64,000 nt of DNA from Paraspadella gotoi (taxonomy: Eukaryota > Chaetognatha). A program made the position numbers and the translations under genes. The notes below the pieces were generated by a model. That model did not search any database and was not told the DNA's origin. It was given only the letters and a program-made list of their open reading frames with translations. The stretch is taken from NCBI GenBank assembly GCA_051294375.1, contig CM119267.1, forward strand, positions 25,559,293-25,623,292, in the 5' to 3' direction. Below are positions 33,814 to 44,849 of the stretch, in pieces. The stretch's first letter is position 1. Every line of letters starts with the position of its first letter.

Positions 33814-35782
33814 ATGGAACGCGAAGACATTTTAGTCGATCCAAAACCCCAAGGCAAAGTTGATTCGACTGGCGCCAGCACTGGCGGACTTAGCAGTGAC
33901 CAACCTAGCGCCAACTCTCGCACTTTGGACATTCACGAAACCATTTCTTCTCCCAGCCTCGTCGTCGTCGCCACCATCGCTCCTTGCATCAACTTAGAGA
34001 GAGGAAACGACGACGACGATTACGAGGAAGAAGAAGATGGACCTGACTACGAACCTCAACACAAGCGAATCAAGCGAAGCAAACGAAGCGACGACGACGA
34101 CGACGAAGAAGATGACGAAGTTTTGTTCCTCTGCGCGACGAAGAAACACGACGACACGATCGTCATCGACGAAGAAGAGGACGAACTTTATTGTCGCCGC
34201 CGCTGCGAATCCGTCGCATCCGCCGCTTCCACTCATGAACCACGGACGTCTTCGCCGGAGCGCAAAATCGAGTTCGTCGGTGAGACGCCGACGTCGGAAG
34301 CGGTGCCATTTCCGATTAAACGGGCGCCGATCACCGCAGGCGTCGAAGAGATCGTGCCGGAGAAATATAGGAAAATGTGGGTGAAGGAAAACAAAATTAT
34401 GGCAATGGTAGGGATTGCAATTTTACCTTTTTACCATTTTGCGGATCCTCAACGACCGTCTACTGAGTATATTTAGACCTTTGCCGTCATATTCAAACCA
34501 GGGATTGAGCCCGTGACGCACTGTTCAAATGATTTAGCCCGATCAGACTTAGGACAGACAGTGACGAAACGACTTTTAACTTTCTTTGTTTTTATTTGCA
34601 ATTTTGCAAGTGTTGCAAAAATTAATAATTGAATCTCCATGATGTAGGAAGAATGTGAATCAAAAGAGCTCTTATTGAACAACTAGGATCCATTATCCCT
34701 TGAAATTATTTCCCCAACATTTCCGTCTCAGCTTCTTCGAGTTTTCCCCCAACTCTTCCGTCGACGACGACGCCGTCTGGACCTTATTCTCGGGATTCGG
34801 AGACATCGATAGTCTCGTCGTTCGCGAGACGCCCAACAATTCCCCCGCCGAGGCTGGCCCAACCTTCCCCTCCTCCTCCTCCCCCGTGCGCAAGGGAAAC
34901 GTCCTATTCTCCAATTTCTACTCCGTCGATTCCTGCCTCAAAGCGCAACCTTTGTTGATCGGAGGCGAAGGCGGCGCCGTCGTCGTCTCTGTCCGGCGCT
35001 TGGAGGAGAAGGCGACGCCGGAACAAGAGGAGAGGGCCATCTACATCAGCGGCGTCTTTCATCTCAAGGCCGAAGACCTCGTTAATTACTTCTCTTCCTT
35101 CGGCGACGTCGAGGTTCGCGGAAAAATTGGGTAGCGGGGAATGGATGGGGATGAATGGGAATGAATTGGGTGGTGGGGAATGGAGGGGAATGAATTGGGG
35201 ATGACGAGATGGAGAAAAAAACAAAGTTAGAGGAGTGCTCAACAGCCGGAGGGAAAAAATAAAGCTGTAGGGGAAAAACAAATTTGATGAAGAAAACAAA
35301 GTTATCCTCGGGAAGAACAAAGTCCTCCTCTTCCAGAACTGCTCCGTGAAATCGACTCGCGGTTTCGCCTTCGTGACTTTTGTCGATTCTGATTCCGCCG
35401 ACAAATGTCTCCTTCAAAAGTTCCACAACGTCCAAGATTTGTTGTTGGAGGTGAAGCGTTCTTTCAAGAGGAATCGTAGAAACGCCCAATCGATGGTAAT
35501 TGTCTCTGAGCCGCTGAGAATTGAAGACTCGGCCTTTCGACCTCATTTGCTCTTTCTTTTTCCTTGAAGCGTCCTCCGATGTCCCGCCCTCGCTTCGACC
35601 GCGGACCTCGAAGTCGCCCCGAATCTCTCGCCAACGTCTCCATCACGCCATTTCCCCGTCACGTCGACCTCAAATTGAAGACGGAAGGCGACGTTGACGT
35701 AGCTGATATGAGTTGCTGCACCTCCGTGTCCAGTTCCGCTTCGGAATCTCTTTTAATTACAATTAAAAAGGAAATCATTTGA
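33814..35782 (+). CDS. Two-RRM RNA-binding protein with acidic N-terminus
   Basis: Proposed exons 33814-34376, 34732-35113, 35337-35495 and 35570-35782 give 438 residues. Residues 1-187 are disordered, with Asp/Glu runs and a basic KRIKRSKRS nuclear-localisation-like stretch. A first, divergent RRM starts at the exon 1/2 junction (RNP2-like IFFEF, then FSGFGDIDSLVV). The second, clearer RRM has RNP2 AIYISGV, SSFGDVE and RNP1 RGFAFVTF, split by the intron after 35113. The C-terminus is Arg/Pro-rich and ends in EVKRS-like and IKKEII segments. It resembles hnRNP-type nuclear RNA-binding proteins, but I cannot assign an orthologue. The exon 1 donor (AT|GTGGGT) is chosen because it gives the required phase and completes RNP2; it is the least certain junction. 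Confidence 0.75.
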
Positions 35783-36289
35783 CTTTCGATCCCATTATTA
35801 GTAAATAGTAATTCATTCTCGTCTTTTATTCGTCTTAATTTAAATTATGAATTTTCGGGTGATATCAAAGTCGTTTTTCTTTTCGATCGCATTTCTCTTT
35901 GGCGAAGGATGAATTTTCGTAAAAGAGAAAATAAAATTTCTCTACCTTTGAGTCTAGATTTAGTTTTTATTACAGGGACTTCATTGATACGAAAAGGTGA
36001 GGACAGATTGAATAAGTTGTGAAAAAGAAGTGAAACTTAAAAAGCGAGAAAGAGACAACAGGGATATATAAATAATACATTGTGCAATATACGACAAAGA
36101 TAAATGCTTTGAAAAACTAAAATTAGTGAAATTTAACAATTATCTAATGGATAAATAGTTAACTAAGGGATGGAAAGTGAAAAATGAAATGAAATTTGTG
36201 AAAAATAAAATGTGAGAATTTTAAGTGTTAAGTAAGTGATTATAAAGTGAAATTTAAGGAGTAAGAAAGAGCTCAAAATGAGCTGGCCC

Positions 36290-36915
36290 CTTTTGGTTTA
36301 TGCAAATGAAGGGCATGGACGATGGTGACGGGTCATTGGCGCGTCAATGGCTGAGAGGAGAGTGCGATTGAACTGGTAAATTCTGCACCCGGGATTGTAC
36401 CAGGCGAAAAAATTCCAATGCCACTCTTATGTCTCTCTGACCTGATACGCCTGCCGGCTGCCCTCTTCTCGCCTGCTGGCAAGGCGGGCGATTGTCCAAT
36501 GTCCATTCTTGCCGCTTTTGCGACAGGAATGATGGATTCCTCTCCTTCCTCCTGAAGCCATCGTTTTTGGGGACGCTTAGTCCACAGAGAGAGGGGCTGA
36601 GTTGCTGCATTTGAAGGATAGGCATCATTTGCCCATTGCCTGCGCAAGGGTTTCCGCCTGTCTCGTTGAGTGGAGACAGGGGAATCATTGTGCGGGCGTG
36701 GTGGCGGCGGGGCCTACACCATGCATTTGATAAGCGAATCATAGCTTGGAGGGAGGTCGAATCGTCCTCCATCACGGTTCAAAGAGGGCTCGAGGGCTTT
36801 GATATAGACTCTCTCCTCCCTTCTTATGCACAAATTTCAAATCAAACTGTCAAAACGCTGATGAAGGCTTGTAAAGCAAGTCGAAACATATCTGTTCAAT
36901 TTAAATAAAATTCGT
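36290..36915. mobile_element. Probable transposable-element fragment
   Basis: About 620 bp of balanced GC content inside AT-rich spacer. Open frames on both strands (for example 36344-36775 minus) match nothing I know. The right end carries GATGAAGGCTT..GTCGAAACATATC, a tail motif with degenerate relatives near 45165-45215 (+) and 26935-26985 (-), so it belongs to a dispersed family. Confidence 0.45.
36858..36886 (+). ncRNA. Hammerhead-like core motif, weak
   Basis: CTGATGA (36858-36864), then a 6 bp stem with a short loop (AGGCTTGTAAAGCAAGTC), then GAAA (36883-36886) is the layout of a hammerhead ribozyme core with stem II. I could not find convincing stems I and III or a proper GUH cleavage site, and the related copies are degenerate, so this may be chance or a decayed ribozyme. 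Confidence 0.2.
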
Positions 36916-37172
36916 TGCAAACAAAAACTTTGTTAATTCTCTAGTTTATTTAGTTATATTTAATAATTTAAATTTTATTTTTAATATATTTTAAAGAGAA
37001 AACATGATACTTAATATTCTATTAATATTATATTAATATTATATATTCAGTATTAATATTCTAATATTATGAAAAAAATTCATAACCTGTTGGCTCTTCG
37101 TTTCGATTATATTACACGTTCTTTCGTATTACTACAGATTGAAGTCCCTGTACATTTTGATTTTGAGATTTT

Positions 37173-38929
37173 ATGATCATCAAAACCATGAAAGTCGGAG
37201 GAAAGAAGCGAAGGTTGAGCGACGATGATGATCATGATGATGATGAAGACGAAATCGATCGAAGAAAGAAAAGAAAACATTTGATCCAAGATGATTTTTT
37301 TGGGAAAAACATTTCCGACTTCGATGCTTCTTTCGTTAAAAAAAAAGTCAGAGGAAAAGTCGTTTCTCATTTTGCGTCGTCATCATCATATTCAAATAGC
37401 GAGAGCGATGAAGAGAGCGGACCTGAAAATTCCTCCATTGAAAAGGAAGAGAGGAGATCATCGAAATACGAAGATGACGACATTAAAGGAAACAAAGAAA
37501 AGAGTTGGGTGTCGCCGCGAATCAATAAATCCGATAGAAAAAAGAAATCCTTTGTGTCCGACGACGACGACAAGGACAACAACGAAGAAGACAAGGATTC
37601 GATCCACGATTCTTTCTCATCGTCTAATCTAAGTTTGAAGAAATCCACCGGTAGTAGAATCCGCGCTCGAGGCGAGAAAGTTGCGCGGAAGGATACGATG
37701 AAATCGTCACAGGAAGACGACGACGGCGACGAAGACGACAATAATCCTGAGAAATTAGCATCGTCTTCTTTTTCTGAGGATGACGAAGATTCACCGTTGT
37801 CTCAATTAAATAAAAAATCAAAAACTGCATCGAGACGAAGAGAGAATAAGAAAAAAGTCGAAGTCAGAAAGTCGGATGAGGATGAAGACGAATCATCTTT
37901 GTCGAAAAGAAAAAAAAAGACGGAAAAAAAATATTCTGACTTTAGGTTGAAAAGAAAAAAGAATCGACAAGTCGACGAGGCGGCTTCTTCTTCCTCTTTC
38001 TCCGACGAAACGCCGCTTTCAAAACTTCAGGGTGCCGGTGCTCGAAACGACGCCGGCGACCAAGATGCCGACTCATCCGGCGTCTCCGATATTTCGCTCG
38101 TCGATGCCGATGAAAATACGCGCATTGAAATTGGGAAGAAATCGACAAAAGTGACGGTGAGATCTGTTGAGGCCAAGAAGTCGTCGCCTCAATTCGGAGA
38201 TGACAAAAAAGAAAAGAAGAAGAGAAATAAAAAGGAAAAGATAAGAGATACTAAGCTTTCGTCTCAAAGCAACAAAGAAAACGCGAACGTAAAATCTAAA
38301 GTGTCTTCGTCGAAATCCGTGTCGGGAAAAGTCGCTGGCCTCGCCAGACTGAAGAAATGTCTTTGGATATTAGGTGGGGGGAATCTTTTACAAAATTGAT
38401 TTATTTTTTATCCTTTAACATTTAATAATGAGTTGAGAAATAGGAAAAAAGTTTGAGAAAATCCGACAGAGCAACAAAGAGCAAAACATAAAGACAAAGA
38501 CAAATAAATGAATAGACTAAAGACGTTTATTTATTTCATTGATTTTTATTAATTTATGAAAAAGGAAAACGGTTGAATTACGTTCGTCTCTTCGACGGCG
38601 TCGACAAAATCGAGGATCAAAAGAAGAAACTCAAATCTCTCCTCTTGGATTTGGGCGTCGAGGGTCGACCCTCCATCGAAGGCTGCAAGAGACTCAAGGT
38701 CAAGAGGGACACCGAAGCCGAAGTGGCCGCCCTTGACCTCGGCAATATCATCGACGCCGGGAAGAGGAGTCGTCGGGGTGCGGAGGGCGTGGAGAGGAAG
38801 AGGGGAGGAGGAGGGGAGAAGACAAATTCGGCGAATAGAGATGACGACGACTACGAAAACGAAGAAGTCGAGGGCAAAAGAATCTCGAGGCTAAATCCTT
38901 TAATATTTGACGACGAGGACAGCGATTGA
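37173..38929 (+). CDS. HIRIP3: HIRIP3-like histone H2A/H3 chaperone with CHZ-type C-terminus
   Basis: Two exons, 37173-38373 and 38565-38929, encode 521 residues. The C-terminus is diagnostic: ARLKKCLWILGKRLNYVRLF crosses the splice, followed by LLLDLGVEGRPSIEGCKRLK and EVAALDLGNII, the HIRIP3 conserved block with its CHZ-like histone-binding motif. The first 380 residues are disordered: long Lys/Arg and Asp/Glu/Ser tracts suited to CK2 phosphorylation and nuclear import, as in vertebrate HIRIP3. The family binds HIRA and histones in the nucleus. The start could be the first ATG or the ATG five codons later (MKVGG). A 226 bp gap separates it from AMZ. Confidence 0.88.
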
Positions 38930-39155
38930 TGTTCATTAACCGCAGTTCATTTTTTAACCCCTTAATTTTAGTTAATTCTCTTTCTTTAACCTCAGTGCCC
39001 TTTCTTTTTCTTTTTCTGCAATCTTTGGAATTCATTTGTTACCTCTTTTGAAACTTTTATATTTTTTCTGTTTTATTTTAGTTACTCAATGTTAAATTAT
39101 ATATTTGTGCCTTTCGATTACCTCGTAATTAACATTCATAATCATCTTTTTCCTC

Positions 39156-41634
39156 ATGTCGTCTGTCGTCGAAATCGTTCATCCTCCCTCCAAAATCCTC
39201 CGCCCTCTCGTAGGCAGCCTTTCCTCCTTCGACCGCCCTCCCTCTGCGATCCTGCTCTTCGAAAAGGCCGCCCAAATCGAGAAACGGCGCCCGGAGCGCC
39301 TCAGTTCCTCCGCTCGGCGCTGGATACGATGGAACGAGACTCGGCCACGCCTCTTCCAGGTGGCGGAGGAAGAGGAAGCGGACGCGGAACCTCCGCAATC
39401 TTTTCCCATGTGGAAAGTCGTTCTCGAACTCAACGGAAAAATGAAAATTATTCGGTCTAAACGAGAGATCGATTTGGCCTTCATCGACCGAGGCGCCTTT
39501 CCCGAGGACATCCTTCATCTCTCGGGCGACTCAGGCCAAACTCTCCGTCTCTCAGATCTCATCCTCGAATTTTGCGCGATTTTTTTCGATGGAATTCGCG
39601 TCAATTGGATGGAATCGGTGGAGATCGAAGCGGGAAAAGTCGGGAGGAGGATCAATAACAAGGAAAATGATCGATCGATTTTGGCGAGAGCTAAAATTTA
39701 TAACAAAAACCTATACATTTACCCGAATCAATTGAAAAAAAAAATTTAAAAGTAATAATGAAAGATTAATATTAAACAAGTTTGAGCAAACAATGTCGGA
39801 TCTGCCTACGAAAATTAATTAATTAATTTTAATATTTAATAATTAATTATAAATTTATATACAGCTTATCATCATCGATGTCCTTAAAATAAAGTAAATG
39901 TGACTTATATTTTTTTCCATTTGAACTCATTTCCACTGGCACAATTCCGTCAAAACTTTATATCGAGCTTCTTCACAAACTTCCCGCTCACAAAATTTCA
40001 TCTCAATCTATTATGGGTTAAAATAAGTAAAAGAGTCAAGTAAATGTGACTCATATTTTTTTCATTTAAACTCATTTCCACTCGTACCGAAACTTTATAT
40101 CAAGCTTCGTCACACATTTCCTACCCACACACAAAATTTGAACTCAATCTAGCCATCCAATTATGATTAATTAGAGTATTATTGGTTAAAATAAGTAAAA
40201 AGATTTTAGTAAATGGACTTATGTTTTTTCCATTTAAACTCATATCCACTCACACGATTCCGTCGAAACTTTATATCCAGCTTCAACACACATGTCCTAC
40301 CCATACACAAATTTCATTCCGATCCAACCAGCCAATCACAGTTATTGGGGCTTTTTGCTAAGGTGGGACGGATGGACAGATTGATTGACTGATTAATTAA
40401 TTAGTGATTAATTAATTGACTAATTGATTAATTAACTGATTAATTATTTGATTTATTAATACATCCTGCATATAAACATATAATATAAATAAGTAAAAAA
40501 AATCATAATCAATTAGTGAAACAGGTTTTTTGTTTTTTTCTATTTAAACTCATTTCCACTCAAACGATTCAATTGAAACTTGGTTTCATGTTCAATCACA
40601 CACTTTCCTACTCACATACAAAATTCCAGGTCAATCGCCCCATCCACTCATGAGCAATTGGTGTTCAAATAGTGAATTATATTTTTTTGTTTTTTCCGTT
40701 TAAACTCATTTCCACTCGGACGATTCCATCGAAACTTTATATCCAGCTCAATTACACACTTCCTTACCCACACACAAAATTTCATTCAAATCCATCCATC
40801 CAATCACGAGTAATTGGTGTTTTTTGCTAAGGTGGGACGGACGGACGGACAGAGGTCATTTTTTTTGAATAATTTATCATAATTCGATGTTTTGACATGA
40901 TATAAGTTAATGCCCGACAATATTGAGGGGGCGGACCGACGGACCGAAAAAGTGAATTATAGAGTCGGGATCTGCTGATAAGCAGATCCGACTAAAAATA
41001 AAAATCGATCGGTTATTTTTATTTGTAGACGAAGCGAAATCAATTTTCGGCCAAATCCATTCTCTCTTTGCTCGAAAGCAAAGTCCGCCCAGAATCTGTC
41101 GGCTTTGTCGGCCTGAGTTGGAGCGACCTGTATCCCGATGAAGAATTGGATTTCGTGCTGGGCCAAGCCTCGCACGAGCAGCGATGCGCTGTGGTCAGCT
41201 TTGGCCGCTTCGACCCCAAAGACGATAACGAGGATGAGGACTTTTCTCGATTGGACGGTCCCCTGCTTTGGCGATTGTTTCGTTGTCTCTCCCACGAAAT
41301 CTGTCATCTTCTTTATTTTTCCCACTGCAAATACTTTAATTGCTGCATGTCCAATACTTCCTCCGTGCGCGACGTATTGAGAAAACCTTTATTCTTATGT
41401 CCCGTCTGCTTGAGAAAGTTGCAGCATCTTTGCGACTTCGACGTCGTCGATCGCTACGAAAAGATGCTCATTTTTTTTCGATCTTTGCGCGGAGGGGAGA
41501 TGGACTCGGAATTCCTCGATCATTCCGTTATATGGTTGGATCGAGTTCTCGATTTTTTAAAGAATCACGAATCCTTCGTCTCTCCGCGAAAAAATGCGAT
41601 GAATTGTTTTGCCTCAATTTTTCTCAGCTCATGA
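39156..41634 (+). CDS. AMZ: Archaemetzincin (AMZ1/2-type zinc metalloprotease)
   Basis: Two exons, 39156-39638 and 41029-41634, give 362 residues, matching the usual 360 of AMZ2. The N-terminal half has RLSDLILEFCAIFFDGIRVN, aligned to the family's pre-catalytic domain. The catalytic half has VGFVGLSWSDLYPDEELDFV, GQAS, then HEICHLLYFSHC at residues 250-261 and the archaemetzincin zinc-finger cysteines CCM..CPVCLRKLQ. Zinc ligands H250, H254 and H260 and catalytic E251 are present, but the metzincin glycine (HExxHxxG) is Tyr257. It is a predicted peptidase of the cytosol or nucleus. The donor used (AAAA|GTCGGG) gives the right phase; reading on would hit a stop. The intron is packed with repeats. 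Confidence 0.9.
39917..40960 (+). repeat. Degenerate tandem array of 150 bp units in AMZ intron
   Basis: Five units share TTTAAACTCATTTCCACTC, CGAAACTTTATATC(C/A)AGCTTC, CACAC..TTCCTACCCACACAC and an AATTTC..CAATC ending (starting near 39917, 40065, 40225, 40540 and 40690). The last runs into GGACGGACGGACAGAGG and the inverted form of the 4560-4700 repeat. Relatives lie at 6725-6770, 26160-26240 and 28560-28800. Confidence 0.75.
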
Positions 41635-41662
41635 CTCATCAGTCGAGAATCGGTCGTCGGCG

Positions 41663-42754
41663 ATGGCTTCGGACAAGACGACTGTCTCCTTCCCGCTCAA
41701 CGACGTCGTCGCTTCGGACGAAGAAGTCCCCAGTTTTTATCCTCCATTCAAATGGGGATTGGATCATCTCTGTCGAACCAACTTTAGAATGTTCATCCAA
41801 GACGTGGCCAAAATGAAACCGATGCCTATGTTCCCGATGGCCTACGAATTTTGCGGCCACCCCGTTTATCGGGTCGAAATTATGGGTCACGTGTTCTTGA
41901 CGGACTCTCGTCGTCAGATGGACGTGTTCGGAGTCGACGACGGCTCCGCCTCTTTGAAATGCGTCATGTGGAAGACGGAAACGAACGCCGTCGACGCTGA
42001 TTCGACATCGAAGCGAATTTCGGAACTAAATCTCGGATCTTTGGTCAGTTTCACGGGGAGGATCAAAACTTACCAAGAAAAGAACGAGTTGTGCGTGGAA
42101 GGCTTTCACGTCGTTCGGTCCTGGAGAGAGTTGATCTTGTTTCGTTCTTTGGCCGTCGACGTCTATCGAAACCAGTTCTTTCTCCCTTGTCGACTTCCCT
42201 TCGAAGTCAACGAGAAAATGGCCGAGTATTTTTACGAGAAAAACTCTGGACGAAAAACTAGACGTTGGTTCGAGTCGGAAACGGAGCGTGCGGTTCTCGA
42301 GGCGTTGGATCGATCCTCCAAGGGTCAAATGTTCAGCCTGGACATTCTGGAGGAGATCTCTGTGGCGGAGACGGTCGCCAAATTCGTGGCGGAGCGAGGC
42401 GAAGAAGAGCGCCTCTCTCAGACGAAATTTTTCTCCGGCGTCATCGACAAGATGGAAGCCAAAGGACTCGTTTACTTCCTCCCCTTCGGACACAATAGAC
42501 TCGCCGCCCACTTTTGCGTTTTGGTCTCTCGGAATTGCGAATTGGCGCGAGCTACGCTGAGAAAGTTAAGAAATCTGAAGAGGGCGTCGCCCTCGCGTCT
42601 CGGCTTCTCGTCCGCCGACATCTTGAGAATTGTGAGGAGAAGCGACGAGGGTTTTTGTCTCGTGCGCAAAGTGGCCGTCGAACGTTGCTTGGAGATTTTG
42701 GAAGACGATAACGACATTTACACTTGTCAAAATTATAAGTATTTGCCTGTTTAG
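41663..42754 (+). CDS. STN1: STN1, CST telomere-capping complex subunit
   Basis: A single-exon gene of 363 residues (human 368). The N-terminal OB fold (about residues 25-165) shows FYPPFKWGLDHLCRTNFRMF, HPVYRVEIMGHV and the family hallmark FGVDDGSASLKCVMWK. After a linker, the C-terminal part (about 210-363) is predicted to be the tandem winged-helix region (MFSLDILEEIS, FFSGVIDKMEAKGLVYF). STN1 with CTC1 and TEN1 binds single-stranded DNA, limits telomerase and recruits DNA polymerase alpha-primase. The ATG follows the AMZ stop by only 28 bp. An acceptor-like pyrimidine tract plus AG (41615-41632) overlaps the end of the AMZ frame. Confidence 0.93.
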   Translation: MASDKTTVSFPLNDVVASDEEVPSFYPPFKWGLDHLCRTNFRMFIQDVAKMKPMPMFPMAYEFCGHPVYRVEIMGHVFLTDSRRQMDVFGVDDGSASLKCVMWKTETNAVDADSTSKRISELNLGSLVSFTGRIKTYQEKNELCVEGFHVVRSWRELILFRSLAVDVYRNQFFLPCRLPFEVNEKMAEYFYEKNSGRKTRRWFESETERAVLEALDRSSKGQMFSLDILEEISVAETVAKFVAERGEEERLSQTKFFSGVIDKMEAKGLVYFLPFGHNRLAAHFCVLVSRNCELARATLRKLRNLKRASPSRLGFSSADILRIVRRSDEGFCLVRKVAVERCLEILEDDNDIYTCQNYKYLPV

Positions 42755-43472
42755 TCGTTATTAATTTTTGGAAGTCTTATAATTAAATCTTTTTTATCGT
42801 CGCAATCGCTTAGCGTTTGCGACGATATTGTAACGCTTTTGCGCATAAGTGGCGTCGTCGTCGTCGTCGGCGTTCCAAATTATAGATCGCCTTTTTTATG
42901 ATTAAATTTAGTTGTATGAAGCTGAAAATTTATATACAGCTTCTCATCATCGATGTGCTTAAAATTGAGTCTGGACAGTTATTAAATATGTTTTGTTTAC
43001 GTTTTATCAAAACAAACAAATTTCCTCTCTTTTATTTTTATGTTTCCTTTTCTCTCTCTTTTCTCTTTTAATTACATGTCTCTCTCCCTCTTTTCCCTAG
43101 TCATTGATTCATAGAGAAAGGGGAAAAAAACGAGTCTGCAGGTGCTTATTTTTTTTCTCTCTTTTCTCCTGCTGCTTCTGCTGCTGTCTTTTGATTTCTT
43201 TCTCTGCAGCTGGCTCTGCAGGGGTTCTTTCTTTTTCTCTCTTTTCTCCTGCTCCTTCTGCTGCTGCCTTTTAATTTCTTTCTTTTTTTCTGGGTGCCTT
43301 TGCTGCTGCTGATTCGTCTGAAAACGATTTGGCTTCTTTTCTCTCTCTCTCGCTCTCTCCTCTTTGATTAATTTTTCCCTCTAAAAACTTTTATTATCGC
43401 CATTTATTCCCAAATTTACATCTGAGATTTTCGTGGATTATTTTCCTAAATATTCTAAATATTAATTAGTGC

Positions 43473-43677
43473 TAATGACAGAACCGTTCAATATAAGCAG
43501 TCCTGAGCTTCGGATCAAGCTGTAACACCATGTTACAGGCGGGTTAAGCGCCCCGTCCCTCTTAACTGCCAGACGACCACCGGGCTAGAACCCCGGACCT
43601 TTGGGTTGGGAGGCGAATGACTTGCCTCCGGCACCAATGGCGCCTGATGAACGGTTGGTGGATTTTAGTCCACCATA
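43473..43677 (-). mobile_element. SINE family C, copy 1
   Basis: A 205 bp unit repeated at 43886-44086. On the minus strand it reads GGTGCCGGAGGCAAGTCATT, then TCCGGGGTTCTAGCCCGG, which fits a tRNA-type B box (GGTTCTAGCCC), and ends CTCAGGACTGCTTATATTGA. A related plus-strand copy is at 58563-58720. Confidence 0.75.
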
Positions 43678-43704
43678 CATCCCCCCCCGTAGGGAGAATC
43701 TGTT

Positions 43705-43830
43705 GAGTCTCTTCAGTGAATTGTTGTTGGTGGAAAGTTCGTCACCAAGTTGAGGCATGTCGCCTGATGTGTTGTGGGCGGAAAGTGCATCGCCAGGTTG
43801 AGGCATGTCGCCTGAAAGTGTTGTTGTTGC
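43705..43830 (+). repeat. Short tandem duplication between SINE C copies
   Basis: Two diverged units of GGAAAGT-CGTC(A/G)CCAAGTTGAGGCATGTCGCCTGA. They separate the two SINE copies. Confidence 0.8.
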
Positions 43831-43885
43831 TGTTGTGTTCGGAAGTCGGGCTCACCAATGAAGAGACAGTAATTATTGTTGTATT

Positions 43886-44086
43886 AATGACAGAACCGTT
43901 CAATATAAGCTGTCCCTGAGCTTCGAATCAGGCTGTAACACCATGTTACAGGCGGGTTAAGCGCCCCATCCCTCTTAACTGCCAGACGACCCGGGCTAGA
44001 ACCCGGACCTTTGGTTGGGAGGCGAATGACTTGCCTCCGGCACCAATGACCGCTGATGAACGGTTGGTGGATTTTAGTCCACCATA
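43886..44086 (-). mobile_element. SINE family C, copy 2
   Basis: A near-identical repeat of 43473-43677 in the same orientation, differing by small indels in the B-box region. Confidence 0.75.
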
Positions 44087-44849
44087 ATATCAATCAGAAT
44101 AATATTTTTTTTCAATATATATTTACTTTATTAATTTTATTTTACTTTACTTCATTTTACTTCACTTTACTTCACGTCATCAATCTGATTCAAGTTTCAC
44201 TTTGTCTTTTGTCTGGGAATGTTGACAGTGTTTAGAGAGGTTGCATTCGATCAAACTGCTCGCTTATGCGGGCTAAAAGTAAAACAAAAGTACCTTCAAT
44301 AATGTCTTTCCAGACTTAGCACTTGCTAAAAATTAAACTCGAAAATTAGTTATTTTACTGTTTTATATTTATTATTCTTTTTTTTTCTTTCTGTTTATAA
44401 ATTAATTTTCTTTTCTAAAATTTGATTTTTTTAGTATCAAAATTTGTTGTCAATCCAGATTTTTCTTATGCGATTGCGACGATCCTTATGCTTTTAAGAT
44501 TTTTTTTTTTTTTGCATTTACACGAGAAAAATTATTTTGCCAAATTGTTACATAATTATAATTGGCATTCCTGGAGATCAATGCCCTCTGGAGGCTTATG
44601 GGAAAACGAGGAGCAAGGTTTTTTTTAAAGAATTAACGGAAAAAAGAAGAGGAACGAAATGGAACGGAAGAGGATAACGTTTCGGAAAAAAAATAAAGGA
44701 ATTCAGATATCATAGTTTTTTTTCATATTTTTTATTTTTATTATATGAAATTGGTACAACCAATATATATTTGGGTAAAAATTAAGGTTACAATAAATTA
44801 TGGTTAAGAATAAATTAAGAATAAGTGTAAGTTGACTAGAAAAAAAAAT

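Larger units (their letters stand above)
35783..37172. other. Spacer between RRM and HIRIP3 genes
   Basis: AT-rich ends flank a central block (36290-36915) of different composition, listed separately. No host exon is seen. Confidence 0.55.
42796..44483 (+). mobile_element. TCGTCGCAATCGC-ended repeat, copy after STN1
   Basis: It starts 41 bp after the STN1 stop with ATCGTCGCAATCGC, forming a hairpin with the following GCGTTTGCGACGAT. It ends TTATGCGATTGCGACGAT (44467-44483). The interior matches the other copies: ATTTATATACAGCTTCTCAT, GTTTTGTTTACGTTTTATCA, then CTGCTG- and CTTTTCTC-rich tracts. The SINE C pair is inserted at 43473-44086. Confidence 0.7.

Noticed and set aside
34402-34475. Extension of RRM gene exon 1 to the stop at 34476, or a donor at 34408
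   Set aside because: The donor at 34408 gives phase 0, but the next exon needs two carried bases. The donor at 34377 fits and completes the RRM RNP2 strand.
36333-36775. Minus-strand open frames as a host gene
   Set aside because: No splice signals, no recognisable domain, and the block has mobile-element features.
43500-44090. tRNA genes
   Set aside because: The B-box-like segments lie within repeated 200 bp SINE units, and no intact cloverleaf is seen.
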